Shown in pieces: positions 1 to 7,030 of a stretch of DNA of 31,250 nucleotides. The stretch is from a virus. The stretch covers positions 1 to 31,250 of IMG/VR virus record IMGVR_UViG_3300034284_001564, one strand, 5' to 3'. The notes under the pieces were generated by a model, which worked only from the letters and a program-made list of their open reading frames with translations, had not been told where the DNA came from and did not search any database. Position numbers and translations under genes: made by a program. Within the stretch, counting starts at the first letter, position 1. Each line of letters begins with the position of its first letter.

Positions 1-222
1 CAGCACCCAAATGCAAGTCAGGAGCCCACGGCATAGGTGATCTCATTGCGTCAGTCATTAGTTTTTCGTCAATATTGCCGTCAATTACTATCTCATCATG
101 CACGTGCATGACTATGTTGTAATTTTTCAGACGTTTAAGCGCCTCAGTCAAAACATCTCTTGCAATGGCTTGCACAATATTTTCTACAAGCTTGCCTCCA
201 TAAGTGTCTTGCGTGGACCATT
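1..222. repeat. Terminal redundancy, left copy (matches 31029-31250)
   Basis: Bases 1-127 are identical to 31029-31155. Bases 128-222 align to 31156-31250 without gaps but with 8 substitutions. Both copies encode the same stretch of the polymerase palm around motif C. This shows a circular or circularly permuted molecule in which two strain variants were joined. Confidence 0.95.
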
Positions 223-1867
223 GTTTTGTCGTTTGGTCCATGCCTTTGTAAGTGATTGCCTTGCCGTTATATGTTGCTGAAATATAAACCAAATTGCGTC
301 CAGAAGGCAATTCAATGATCAGGTTTTTATTTTTAAAGGAAAAATTTAATTTGTCCATTTTGCTGGAGCCGTACATAATAGCCTCAATTGCGCAGTCATT
401 TACTGTTGTCCACAAGTCAACTATTTTTTTGTTTCCGTTTCGCCACTGTTTAACAAGCCTTGTCATCTCGTCACTTGACAAGCCCATTGCAGCGCCACCC
501 ATTCGCTCAAGCGCACCAACAGCCCCCTGGTAGCCAAGCGCAAGCTCTGCAATTTTACCTTTTTGCCTCAGTTCTTTTGTGATTTCATTAAGAGGGATTT
601 TGAACATAACAGAAGCGCTGGCTTCGTAAATTTTGCCATGCGTTGCAAAAACGTCAAGCCTCCACTTTTCGCCAGCAAGCCAAGCAATTATCCTTGCCTC
701 AATTGCGCTCAAATCTGAGACAATTAGACTGTTGCCTGGTGACGCAACAAACGCAGTCCTTATCAGATTGCTCAAGACATAGCCAACGTCATCAAACAGC
801 AGCTCAAGCACCTCCAAGTTGTTTTCTTTGACAAGTTGCCTAGCCAAGTCAAGCTCTTTGAGATCATTGCGCTTCAAGTTTTGAAGCTGCACGTTGCGAC
901 CTGCCCAGCGTCCTGTCCTGTTGGCGCCATAATATTGAAATAAACCTTTCACTGAGCCGTCATTGCAAGCGCTGTTTAAAATGGCTGTAAACTTTTTTAT
1001 TGACGTTCTGCTAAGCTTCTCACGAATCTTCAACACGTGCTCAATTTCAGTGTCTTTAAACATGCCGTTGACTTCTGCCATTGCGCCCTTGTTTAAAGAT
1101 TTGACGTCCTCACCTGTTGCGTCCATGATAAACTTTTTGACTTGCGCATTTGACTTTGGATTGGAGATTTGCGTAAGTTCAAACATTTCCTCAACTAACT
1201 TGTCAGCCACTATTTTATCCATGGCAACAGCGTTGCGGACAAGTTCTAGGTCAACTTTTACGCCTCTGTTGTTTATTGTTTGGTCCAATGCCCAAACTTC
1301 CTTTTCAAAGTCAGGCACGTTAAACCAAGAAAGTTGCGCACGTATGCCCAACTCCGTCTCAACATCTTGTATGCAGTATTTTTTAAAATTTGCCCACTTG
1401 TCAAAATCGTCAATTGGCCTGTTGCGTGTGCGCATGTTGTTTGATCTTGAAGGGACGCAAGGCATAGTGAAATATTTAATAAGATCTTTGCCTTTGGTGT
1501 CTTTTTGCACGGCATTGCCCATTGCCTTGGCAACATTGCCAAGTCCAAACGGCCAACCTGCTTGTGCTGCAAGTGCTTGCGTGCAACTCCATTGGTGAGG
1601 ATCTAACTGCAATTTAAAAAAGCTTTGCAGACACGTCATCTCAAATGCTGCATTGTATGCTGTTTTTGTGCAAGTCTCGTCAGTAAGCAAATTGTAAATT
1701 TCACCAGGTATTTTTTCACCCATTGCCAAGTCAATGATTTGCACAGGTCCAGCATTGATTGAATACGCAAAAAGTAATATCTCGAATTTAGGACACTCAG
1801 CATATTTGTGGACACCCCATTTTATGTCATTTTCTGAGTAAGTCTCAATGTCAATAGCTAACTCCAT
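1..1867 (-). CDS. Family A DNA polymerase with 3'-5' exonuclease domain (3' end crosses the window start)
   Basis: Replicative phage DNA polymerase of the Pol I family. It starts at ATG 1867, one base over the stop of the preceding gene. The N-terminus has DnaQ-like exonuclease motifs: DIE at residues 6-8, NAAFE (exo II) and YCIQD (exo III). The polymerase domain shows motif A (SDLSAIEAR, about residues 380-390), a motif B-like RQKGKIAELALGYQG (about 429) and motif C HVHDEIV (about 585). The frame is open to base 1. Because bases 1-222 recur at 31029-31250, the gene continues at 31028-30997 and ends AETFTAQYYQK, giving a full protein of 632 residues. Its neighbours are an ssDNA-binding protein upstream and a VapE-type primase/helicase downstream, forming one replication operon. 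The family call is secure; the full length depends on the circular reading. Confidence 0.95.
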   Translation of the reverse strand, partial: MELAIDIETYSENDIKWGVHKYAECPKFEILLFAYSINAGPVQIIDLAMGEKIPGEIYNLLTDETCTKTAYNAAFEMTCLQSFFKLQLDPHQWSCTQALAAQAGWPFGLGNVAKAMGNAVQKDTKGKDLIKYFTMPCVPSRSNNMRTRNRPIDDFDKWANFKKYCIQDVETELGIRAQLSWFNVPDFEKEVWALDQTINNRGVKVDLELVRNAVAMDKIVADKLVEEMFELTQISNPKSNAQVKKFIMDATGEDVKSLNKGAMAEVNGMFKDTEIEHVLKIREKLSRTSIKKFTAILNSACNDGSVKGLFQYYGANRTGRWAGRNVQLQNLKRNDLKELDLARQLVKENNLEVLELLFDDVGYVLSNLIRTAFVASPGNSLIVSDLSAIEARIIAWLAGEKWRLDVFATHGKIYEASASVMFKIPLNEITKELRQKGKIAELALGYQGAVGALERMGGAAMGLSSDEMTRLVKQWRNGNKKIVDLWTTVNDCAIEAIMYGSSKMDKLNFSFKNKNLIIELPSGRNLVYISATYNGKAITYKGMDQTTKQWSTQDTYGGKLVENIVQAIARDVLTEALKRLKNYNIVMHVHDEIVIDGNIDEKLMTDAMRSPMPWAPDLHLGA

Positions 1868-2100
1868 TATAGATCAAATGACTCATTAAGGCTGCGCATG
1901 ATTGGTTTTGATATTATTGCAAGGTCTTGCTCAAGTGAAGTAATATCGTTTTGCATTTGTGTTATGCTATCCATTAGACTTTTCAAAAACAATTCGTCAC
2001 TTGTTTTGTTTAGACTCAATGACAGCTCTTGCAATGCTTTCTTTTTGTTTTCAAGCTTAGTGCGAATTTCGCCACCGCTCAGGTTTTTTAAATTTTCCAT
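1867..2100 (-). CDS. Small coiled-coil protein of unknown function
   Basis: A 77-residue protein starting at the ATG at 2100 (MENLKNLSGG). An upstream TTG would extend it, but nothing supports that. The sequence is rich in Lys, Glu, Leu and Ser with heptad-like spacing over residues 10-60, suggesting a helical coiled coil. It ends in a TAATG junction with the polymerase gene, so the two are likely translationally coupled. Its place between the ssDNA-binding protein and polymerase suggests an accessory replication role, but I recognise no family. Confidence 0.75.
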   Translation of the reverse strand: MENLKNLSGGEIRTKLENKKKALQELSLSLNKTSDELFLKSLMDSITQMQNDITSLEQDLAIISKPIMRSLNESFDL

Positions 2101-2194
2101 ATATTTATAAGATTTTGCGCCTGTGCTAAACATCGAATTTAGCAATGGCAAGGTCACACTTGCCAATTTCCACCATACAGGCAACCATTGCTAT

Positions 2195-2743
2195 TTATAG
2201 CAAATCGTCTGTTTCAATTTCCACATCTTCAAAAGCTGCGTCAACACTTATTTTAGTGCTAAAAGGCTCACCGTCTTTTGTCTTCATGACGTGATTTAAA
2301 CCAGCTGCAACACCTTTTGAGCCAGCAGCGTTGTAAGGATAAAAAGTCACGTTCAAATAACCATACGCACCTGAGTAGATCTCGTCTTGGTTTAAAATTT
2401 GTTGACGATTAGCGTTTACGATACCTGGACGAGTTGTTGAGTGACAAGACACAAACATGCTGTTTGCATAATTCTCGTCTTCGCTTCTGTCTTCGTCACC
2501 GTCTCTCAATGGTGATTTCAAATTTGCTGGGATTTTGCCTGCAAACTTAGAGTCTTTGCCATTCAATTTGGCAAGCTCAATTGCACCTTGGATCTTTTTG
2601 ATTAGCGCCTTGTCAGACTTTGGAATGATAGCACTGCAAGAGAATTTTTTAGGCTGGCCTTCCTCAATTGCCTGAGGCTCCCAAACGTGTAAGTAACTAA
2701 ATCTTACCGGGCCAATTGTGATTGTTGTTGTTTCTGTTGACAT
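2195..2743 (-). CDS. ssDNA-binding protein, DUF2815 (Enc34-like) family
   Basis: A 182-residue protein with the hallmarks of DUF2815 phage ssDNA-binding proteins: an N-terminal beta-rich start (GPVRFSYLHVWEP), a central charged segment, the conserved run DEIYSGAYGYLNVTFYPY at about 120-137, and GVAAGLNHVMK followed by an acidic tail ending in TDDLL. It would coat single-stranded DNA at the phage replication fork, and the acidic tail is typical of partner-recruiting SSB C-termini. It starts at ATG 2743 and lies upstream of the polymerase, in keeping with a replication operon. The tail motif AAFEDVE resembles the C-terminus of the exonuclease at 5398-6570. Confidence 0.9.
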   Translation of the reverse strand: MSTETTTITIGPVRFSYLHVWEPQAIEEGQPKKFSCSAIIPKSDKALIKKIQGAIELAKLNGKDSKFAGKIPANLKSPLRDGDEDRSEDENYANSMFVSCHSTTRPGIVNANRQQILNQDEIYSGAYGYLNVTFYPYNAAGSKGVAAGLNHVMKTKDGEPFSTKISVDAAFEDVEIETDDLL

Positions 2744-2779
2744 ATTTATTTTGTGCCGTCTATGGCTGTTTAGTGTTGT

Positions 2780-3031
2780 TTAAAGTGTTTCTATTGTTTG
2801 CATTGCGTTTATGATTTCTGAGACGTCTCTAATTTCTGCGTCAAGTATTCTGACAGTCTCTCGAAAGGTCACTTGTCCTTCGTTTTTAGGATCGTTTTCT
2901 ATGCGCTCAATTCGTTTATACATTTTTGTCCTTTCTTGAGTCAGCGCTTTTGCAATAAGTATTTGCTCCCATTGTTCAAATCTGAAAGCTTTGACTTGTC
3001 CTTTTACTTCTGTTGAATATTCAAATTCCAT
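2780..3031 (-). CDS. Hypothetical protein, 83 residues
   Basis: Starts at ATG 3031 (MEFEYSTEVKGQVKAFRF) and ends IINAMQTIETL. The frame is open further upstream, but that stretch is better explained by another small gene in a different frame. The protein is charged and mostly helical (ERTKMYKRIERIENDPKNEG), without a recognised domain. It sits directly before the ssDNA-binding protein gene, so a replication or recombination role is possible. No function is assigned. Confidence 0.7.
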   Translation of the reverse strand: MEFEYSTEVKGQVKAFRFEQWEQILIAKALTQERTKMYKRIERIENDPKNEGQVTFRETVRILDAEIRDVSEIINAMQTIETL

Positions 3032-3050
3032 ATTTTTGATTTTTGATTGG

Positions 3051-3194
3051 TTAGTAATATTTAAAACTGTCTTCAAGCTTTGATCGGTCTTTTGACTTTT
3101 TGATCTCCTTTTCTTTTGCCTCTTCACCAGGGACAATCTTGACTGAGATTTTTCTGTGATCAATAACTTTGTCCTCTTCGTCACGCAGCTTCAA
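3051..3194 (-). CDS. Small Lys/Glu-rich protein with an uncertain, non-ATG start
   Basis: An open frame with no ATG, ending KLEDSFKYY and a TAA at 3053-3051. It begins at best at TTG 3194 (47 residues) or at ATA 3206 (51 residues), where the ATA would overlap the TAA stop of the upstream 53-residue gene in the same 4-base way other gene pairs here overlap. The segment SLKLRDEEDKVIDHRKISVKI looks like ordinary coding sequence, with GAC for Asp as in core genes. It could also be the 3' part of a frameshifted fusion with the upstream gene. Function unknown. Confidence 0.5.
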   Translation of the reverse strand: MKLRDEEDKVIDHRKISVKIVPGEEAKEKEIKKSKDRSKLEDSFKYY

Positions 3195-3202
3195 GCTAAA
3201 AG

Positions 3203-3364
3203 TTATGCGTCACCTTGCAGACGCTCCGAAACGTAATCTTTGACCATTTTTTTAATTGGTTCTACAAATTCAACACGAACACGAAAGGCAATAGTTTTAG
3301 TTTCATAGTCTGCTTTTTTACGACCAGAGCCAACACGTTTACCACCTTTAGTATTTTGCTTCAT
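3203..3364 (-). CDS. Ribbon-helix-helix-like small protein
   Basis: A 53-residue basic protein starting at ATG 3364 (MKQNTKGGKRVGSGRKK), overlapping the previous gene by 17 bases. After a Gly/Lys/Arg-rich N-terminus comes TIAFRVRVEFVEPIKKMVKDYVSERL. This strand-then-two-helices pattern, with alternating residues in the strand, is what Arc/MetJ/CopG-type DNA-binding proteins show. Such proteins bind DNA as dimers through the beta-strand and often autoregulate. It is the third gene behind the canonical promoter at 3806-3836, so it is a candidate early regulator. The fold is inferred from pattern only. Confidence 0.6.
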   Translation of the reverse strand: MKQNTKGGKRVGSGRKKADYETKTIAFRVRVEFVEPIKKMVKDYVSERLQGDA

Positions 3365-3578
3365 TTACCCAATGGTTTAAATCGTTTTCATTACAGGTTG
3401 CTCCGTGAGCCTTTGCAAATAATACCATATCATCAACCGTAAATCTTCCATCTTTTAATCTATCTGTTTTTATAGCTTGTTCAATCATTCTCAATACTTT
3501 ATTTTCATTATATTGATTTAAACCAGCATACCCACCATCAGGTAGGTATTGGTCTATTATTTCTTTGTTGCTTTTCAT
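3348..3578 (-). CDS. Hypothetical protein, 76 residues
   Basis: Starts at ATG 3578, overlapping the preceding stop, and ends WVNEAKY. Predicted helical, acidic to neutral, with no family recognised. Asp is written mainly GAT (6 of the 7 codons read), unlike core genes such as the terminase and primase, where GAC prevails. Together with its upstream neighbour this looks like a cassette acquired from a source with different codon preferences. Confidence 0.7.
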   Translation of the reverse strand: MKSNKEIIDQYLPDGGYAGLNQYNENKVLRMIEQAIKTDRLKDGRFTVDDMVLFAKAHGATCNENDLNHWVNEAKY

Positions 3579-3781
3579 TATTCAGTTATTTGGTCGTAAA
3601 TAGTATCAAATTCTGTTTCTGAAATTCTTGTGGCAAGAACATCCATAATTAAAGCAAAAATCATTCTTTGTGTTTCATCTGTTTTATTAGCTCTTGCAAC
3701 TTTTGCATCAGATATTAATTCTTCGTTTGTTCTTGTAGCTAATTTAGCTTTAATTGTTTTGTGTAATTGTTGAGTTGTCAT
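3578..3781 (-). CDS. Hypothetical protein, 67 residues; first gene of the replication operon
   Basis: Starts at ATG 3781 (MTTQQLHKTIKAKLATRTNEE), about 24 bases downstream of the -7 box of the promoter at 3806-3836. A longer reading from TTG 3808 would lie inside the promoter and is rejected. The protein is short, helical and charged, with no recognised domain. Codon use (mostly GAT for Asp) differs from the core genome. It would be the first protein made from this unit. Confidence 0.7.
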   Translation of the reverse strand: MTTQQLHKTIKAKLATRTNEELISDAKVARANKTDETQRMIFALIMDVLATRISETEFDTIYDQITE

Positions 3782-3805
3782 TTGTTTTTGTTTTAATTTC
3801 TGATA

Positions 3806-3836
3806 CAAATATACAACCTATTTTGATAACTGCAAA
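3806..3836 (-). promoter_or_regulatory. Canonical Bacteroidota promoter for the replication unit
   Basis: Minus strand: TTTG at 3836-3833, 19 bases, then TATATTTG at 3813-3806. This matches the TTG...TAnnTTTG -33/-7 consensus of Bacteroidota sigma factors with normal spacing. It lies just downstream of the structured element at 3899-3985 and 25 bases before ATG 3781. It has no GTAAAA-N3-TTTTAC palindrome, unlike the other promoters here, so it is the best candidate for an early promoter recognised by host polymerase alone. Confidence 0.7.
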
Positions 3837-3898
3837 CTTTTTTCAAAGTATTTTGAATTTATTTTTAAAATATTTTCTAACTTACTGAAAATCAATAC

Positions 3899-3985
3899 TA
3901 AAAAATAAGGCGAACGCATAACAGCACATAAGCAAAAGCCCAAATCCCTCGCTAAAGCCAACGCTATTTGTGCCTTCGCTTATCT
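3899..3985 (-). terminator. Long structured element with a U-tract, probable transcription terminator
   Basis: On the minus strand the segment opens at the stop codon of the 41-residue gene with ATAAGCGAAGGCAC. About 45 bases later it closes with GCGTTCGCCTTAT followed by TTTTTA. ATAAG/CTTAT, CGAA/TTCG and GCA/TGC can pair with one bulge and one mismatch, and an inner GCACA/TGTGC pairing is also possible. The position between the accessory unit and the canonical promoter at 3806-3836 fits a terminator separating two transcription units. The interior is more GC-rich than its surroundings and could also be a small structured RNA or a captured intergenic repeat. Confidence 0.6.
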
Positions 3986-4105
3986 GCAAAACGATATTTT
4001 GCGAGCTGACGCCTCGTCCCTTGCTTCCTTTTTATCAAAAGCTTGAATTGTCTCAGATCCTTGCAAATTGCCATTAAAATAAAAATCTAGTTTAAAAGTT
4101 GCCAT
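3980..4105 (-). CDS. Hypothetical protein, 41 residues
   Basis: Starts at ATG 4105 (MATFKLDFYFNGNLQGSETIQ), one base after the stop of the 80-residue gene. An upstream in-frame extension runs through that gene in another frame and is rejected. It looks like a small alternating beta-strand protein with a charged helical end. The stop codon is built into the base of the structured element at 3899-3985. No function can be proposed. Confidence 0.6.
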   Translation of the reverse strand: MATFKLDFYFNGNLQGSETIQAFDKKEARDEASARKISFCR

Positions 4106-4106
4106 T

Positions 4107-4349
4107 TTATCCAAGTTTTTTTTGCTCGTCATTAATAAAGCCTGTGCCGTCCTTTTCAGTTGCTTTGATAAAGTCAACTTCAACTTTTGCCGAGTTGACA
4201 ACAACCTGAGCCAAGTCAGCAATTGCAGCAGCTCTTTTTATTTCCTTTTCCAATGTGATTGGATTTTTCATTGTGGCGTCATCGTCCAAGCGCTCAAGAG
4301 CTGCAAAAACAATATTGCGCAGATCTTCAATTTTATTTTTTGTCCCCAT
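4107..4349 (-). CDS. Hypothetical helical protein, 80 residues
   Basis: Starts at ATG 4349 (MGTKNKIEDLRNIVFAALERL), overlapping the end of the HNH gene by 17 bases. It is strongly helical, with the run LEKEIKRAAAIADLAQVVVNSAKVEVDF and a glycine-containing C-terminal tail. Small proteins of this look are common in Bacteroidota phages next to HNH or replication genes, but I recognise no function. It is probably co-expressed with the HNH gene from the promoter at 4975-4982. Confidence 0.75.
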   Translation of the reverse strand: MGTKNKIEDLRNIVFAALERLDDDATMKNPITLEKEIKRAAAIADLAQVVVNSAKVEVDFIKATEKDGTGFINDEQKKLG

Positions 4350-4965
4350 GATTTTTTAATTTTTTATTTAATTTTGATACTATTTTAATTGTTGCAATAA
4401 TTTCAGCTGGAAAGCGTTGGATTGAATTTCTCAACATGTTTTGTTGGCGTGTCAAAAGCTCCAAATTGCTCACTTCCAAATTTGTTTTGTTGTTGTCTTT
4501 AAAACCAACGATCATGTTTTTTGGTATTGGTCCAAAGTTTTCAGTCCAAATGACTCTGTGTTTTAGCATATAACCTTTGGCCGTTTTAATTTCAAAATAC
4601 CCGTCTTTGCTTAGCCTTTCAGTCCCAATTTGCTTGTGATTAGCTGGCACGTTTCCTTTTTTAAACCTTGTTTTTGCGGTCCTTTCAATTGCTTCTGGAG
4701 CCATGTAGTCCTTTTGCTTTTTGCCTTTGTTTGGAGGAATTTGCCCAGGTTTAAATCTTGTTTTTTGCCCTAATACTGACAAAGGATTGAGACGGCCACT
4801 TGCCTCAGACTTCAAGAAAGCTTGAGATTTCCTCAAGCCAAGTTGATGTGCTTTCCTGTACACAATAACAGTGTCCAAGCCAAGTTCCTGAGCAATATAG
4901 ACAGTCTGCGTTTCAGCATATTTGTCTTTTATCAGTTGTATTTGTTGTGGCGTCCAATTTCTCAT
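4333..4965 (-). CDS. HNH endonuclease with N-terminal helix-turn-helix
   Basis: A 210-residue protein from ATG 4965 (MRNWTPQQIQLIKDKYAET). The first 50 residues resemble a Myb/HTH DNA-recognition module (YIAQELGLDTVIVYRKAHQLGLRKS). The C-terminal third holds an HNH_3-type motif: MLKHRVIWTENFGPIP, then IVGFKDNNKTNLEVSNLELLT, giving the His, Asn and distal positions of the metal-binding beta-beta-alpha nuclease fold. It may act as a free-standing homing endonuclease or assist packaging or host DNA cleavage. The promoter -7 box ends only 9 bases before the ATG, so the mRNA should have almost no leader. A TTG at 4977 lies inside that -7 box and is not used. Confidence 0.85.
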   Translation of the reverse strand: MRNWTPQQIQLIKDKYAETQTVYIAQELGLDTVIVYRKAHQLGLRKSQAFLKSEASGRLNPLSVLGQKTRFKPGQIPPNKGKKQKDYMAPEAIERTAKTRFKKGNVPANHKQIGTERLSKDGYFEIKTAKGYMLKHRVIWTENFGPIPKNMIVGFKDNNKTNLEVSNLELLTRQQNMLRNSIQRFPAEIIATIKIVSKLNKKLKNHGDKK

Positions 4966-4974
4966 GTCGTTTAG

Positions 4975-5013
4975 CAAAGATAAGATTGTTTTTAAGGTGT
5001 AAAACGATTTTAC
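4975..5013 (-). promoter_or_regulatory. Promoter with 15-bp palindromic operator upstream of the HNH gene
   Basis: Minus strand: palindrome GTAAAATCGTTTTAC (5013-4999), exactly 16 bases, then -7 box TATCTTTG (4982-4975). No TTG is present at the -33 distance; the palindrome occupies that place. The same palindrome-N16-box arrangement occurs at 8845-8883. Confidence 0.75.
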
Positions 5014-5048
5014 TAAAATAATTTATAAACCTTTGATTATTAGCTTGC

Positions 5049-5087
5049 CTAATTTTCAACGTCTTCAAAAGCACTACCGCTAAAACC
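5049..5087 (-). pseudogene. Possible remnant of a gene 3' end (SAFEDVEN and stop)
   Basis: Just past the stop of the 101-residue membrane gene, another frame reads GFSGSAFEDVEN and then TAG. The last residues resemble the C-terminus of the neighbouring exonuclease (AAFEDIEN) and of the ssDNA-binding protein (AAFEDVE). At DNA level 5051-5072 matches 5412-5433 at 19 of 22 positions. This suggests that a gene end was left behind when the 101-residue cassette entered. The match is short, so chance cannot be excluded. Confidence 0.35.
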
Positions 5088-5385
5088 CTAACGCCTTAAA
5101 CCAATTTGACATCCATTCCCATTTATACCCCCATGTTCCAGTAAACATAAATTTTATAGGTAAAGTGATTAATAATAGCAGTATGAATATTAACCCAAAC
5201 GGCAAAGACAATCTCACCCAAAATGGTTTAGGTTTACTTTCTTGGCTGACAATTCCTAATCCACTACCTCTTAAATTATCAACTATATCATCAGTTGAAG
5301 TTCCTTTAAGTTGCGGTAAATGCTTTTTCAATTCAATAGCAGTCCAGTAGTAATCTCGTTTTTTAATTTCCCAAAAGTTTGACAT
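5080..5385 (-). CDS. Single-pass membrane protein of unknown function
   Basis: A 101-residue protein starting at ATG 5385 (MSNFWEIKKRDYYWTAIELKKHL). The first 55 residues are soluble and helical. A strong hydrophobic segment follows at about residues 61-82 (LPFGLIFILLLLITLPIKFMF), then a Trp-rich tail (WGYKWEWMSNWFKALGF). It could be a membrane-anchored moron product, for example an exclusion or host-modifying protein, but this is inference. It is flanked by 22-bp imperfect direct repeats (5051-5072 and 5412-5433), consistent with insertion as a cassette. Confidence 0.75.
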   Translation of the reverse strand: MSNFWEIKKRDYYWTAIELKKHLPQLKGTSTDDIVDNLRGSGLGIVSQESKPKPFWVRLSLPFGLIFILLLLITLPIKFMFTGTWGYKWEWMSNWFKALGF

Positions 5386-5397
5386 ATATTTTATTTT

Positions 5398-6570
5398 TTA
5401 ATCGTTTTGTAAATTTTCAATATCTTCAAACGCAGCAACTGCTGCCTCAGTGCTTGACAGCTCAGCACGTTTGTCCCAAACAGGCACAAGCGTTGCAGCT
5501 CCAGCAGGCTTTGTGATAAAATTGCCTAATAGTTTTGACACCTCTGACTTGCCAAAGTTCTTTTCCAGCGCTGTTATGCTTAATAATTTTGGCGCTGTAA
5601 GGAATAAGTCTTTGCCATAGTTTTGCTGTGATAAGGTGTCAACTACAGCAGCCTCGTCAACTATTTTTCTGCTGCTGCGTCCAGCTACAAGTTTAAAGCC
5701 TGGCCATTTCTTTTCATTCTTTACGGCTTGCTCAAGAGCATAGGCAGTAATATTAGTCAGCCACACTTTAAAGTCAGGAGCCTTTTCTAAAATTTCAGCA
5801 ATTGCCTCGTCACTTAACTTGTTTGGATCTTCAAACGAATATTTTGCCAACGTCATATTGTGCTCAGCAAGTGCTTTGCATTGGTTTCGAGCTTTGCAAA
5901 ATCTGCAATGTGATCCTGGCTCATAATTGCCGTCACCTTGGAAAGCTTTGTTTGCCCTTGGCTTCACAAACTCTTCACCCCATTGCATAAGCCATTTGGC
6001 GTCAACTCCATAACTTGAGTAATTGTCAAGTCTTGGCTGGTAGATAGTCATGCGCACCTCGTCAATATGGTATAAAAGAGAAAACTTTTGCAAAGCCCCA
6101 AGCGCATACAACATCATTTGCTTGTTTTCATGCGCTTCAACCAAAACACCTTTGCCATACTTCAAGTCCACAATTTCCAACATATAGTCTGAAATAAGCA
6201 CAAAATCAACTGTGCCAAATCCTTCTGGCACGTAGTCCTCCAAACTAATCTTCTCTTCAATTTTTATTGTCGGCTCCTCATATTCGCCAATTTTGTCCAG
6301 GACAAAAGATACATAGTCCAAACAATGCGCATTGAGATCACTGTTATAAAGTGTATTGTTTTTGATTTTCTTGAGCTCGCTGTTGAAGGTGACGTTGTTT
6401 ATCAATTTTAAATTATTGCGCAAATACAGCTCACTTAAAGCATGTGCAAGTGTGCCCTCCTCAGCTGCTGCTGAGGTGTTATCCTCAAAATTCGACTCAA
6501 GACGAGCTGACGGAGTGCAAGCAAGCCAACGGCTTGCTCCACTCGGTGAAAGTAATGCGTGTCCACTCAT
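5398..6570 (-). CDS. DUF2800 / Cas4-RecB-like PD-(D/E)XK exonuclease
   Basis: A 390-residue protein from ATG 6570 (MSGHALLSPSGASRWLACTPSARLE), the characteristic start of DUF2800 phage nucleases. Visible motifs are EEGTLAHALSE near residue 37, the catalytic GTVDFVLI (about 118-125) and EIVDLKYGKG (about 131-140), and ENKQMMLYALGA (about 147-158). A cysteine group CRFCKARNQC (about 222-231) suggests an iron-sulfur or zinc site as in Cas4/AddB relatives. It likely resects DNA ends for recombination or replication. The 144-residue gene lies one base upstream, so the two form an operon from the promoter at 7031-7038. Confidence 0.88.
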   Translation of the reverse strand: MSGHALLSPSGASRWLACTPSARLESNFEDNTSAAAEEGTLAHALSELYLRNNLKLINNVTFNSELKKIKNNTLYNSDLNAHCLDYVSFVLDKIGEYEEPTIKIEEKISLEDYVPEGFGTVDFVLISDYMLEIVDLKYGKGVLVEAHENKQMMLYALGALQKFSLLYHIDEVRMTIYQPRLDNYSSYGVDAKWLMQWGEEFVKPRANKAFQGDGNYEPGSHCRFCKARNQCKALAEHNMTLAKYSFEDPNKLSDEAIAEILEKAPDFKVWLTNITAYALEQAVKNEKKWPGFKLVAGRSSRKIVDEAAVVDTLSQQNYGKDLFLTAPKLLSITALEKNFGKSEVSKLLGNFITKPAGAATLVPVWDKRAELSSTEAAVAAFEDIENLQND

Positions 6571-6571
6571 A

Positions 6572-7006
6572 TTATAGATCCTTTAATTGCTCATAAAAAT
6601 CAACATAGTGTGTCTCAGCTAAGCTTGACGCATTTGAAGCGCTAAACTCCTTCAAAAGAGCCACAATTGCTGTTGTTTTTTGGTCTGCTGCTTTTGCCTG
6701 GATCAACTCACGGATTTGAGTCAATGAGACACTTGCCTTTTCAGCTTGCTTTGGTGCTTTTGTCAACTCTTTTACGGCCTCTTTAATTTCCTCTTTTGCC
6801 TCAGCCTGTGTTGTTGTTGCCTCAACTATTGTTGGAGGCGCAAAGAATTGGACAAAGGCTTTGATTGCTTCACGCAAAAGAGCCTTGGTGTCCTCAGACA
6901 AGTCAATGACAATTGTCTGAGTGTTTTCACCCTGTTGTGTTTTTTTGGTTTTGGTTTTGTTTTGCTCAACTGACTCGTCAGGAGCTGTTTTTTGATTTTC
7001 TGACAT
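6572..7006 (-). CDS. Hypothetical protein with acidic/Lys-rich linker and helical C-terminus
   Basis: A 144-residue protein from ATG 7006 (MSENQKTAPDESVEQNKTKTKK). It has a disordered, charged N-terminus, a helical block (TKALLREAIKAFVQFFAPP), a second low-complexity stretch of Ala, Glu, Lys and Thr, and a C-terminal helical unit (LTQIRELIQAKAADQKTTAIVALLKEF). The C-terminal unit resembles small phage proteins often found beside DUF2800 nucleases and ssDNA-binding proteins in siphophages. A recombination accessory role is plausible but unproven. Confidence 0.75.
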   Translation of the reverse strand: MSENQKTAPDESVEQNKTKTKKTQQGENTQTIVIDLSEDTKALLREAIKAFVQFFAPPTIVEATTTQAEAKEEIKEAVKELTKAPKQAEKASVSLTQIRELIQAKAADQKTTAIVALLKEFSASNASSLAETHYVDFYEQLKDL

Positions 7007-7030
7007 AACTATATTTTATAAATGTTTTTG

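Noticed and set aside
963-1598. A 211-residue plus-strand open frame
   Set aside because: It lies wholly opposite the DNA polymerase frame, which shows clear family motifs; no plus-strand gene is supported anywhere in the window.
2126-2188. A 20-codon frame (MVACMVEIGKCDLAIAKFDV) and a 7-bp hairpin at 2146-2165
   Set aside because: Too short to support as a gene, and the hairpin has no U-tract; the 94-bp gap after the SSB gene is left without a call.
3899-3985. Integron attC-like site or tRNA
   Set aside because: Folded inverted repeats suggest attC, but conserved core sites are not matched and no cassette array is present; no cloverleaf could be drawn.
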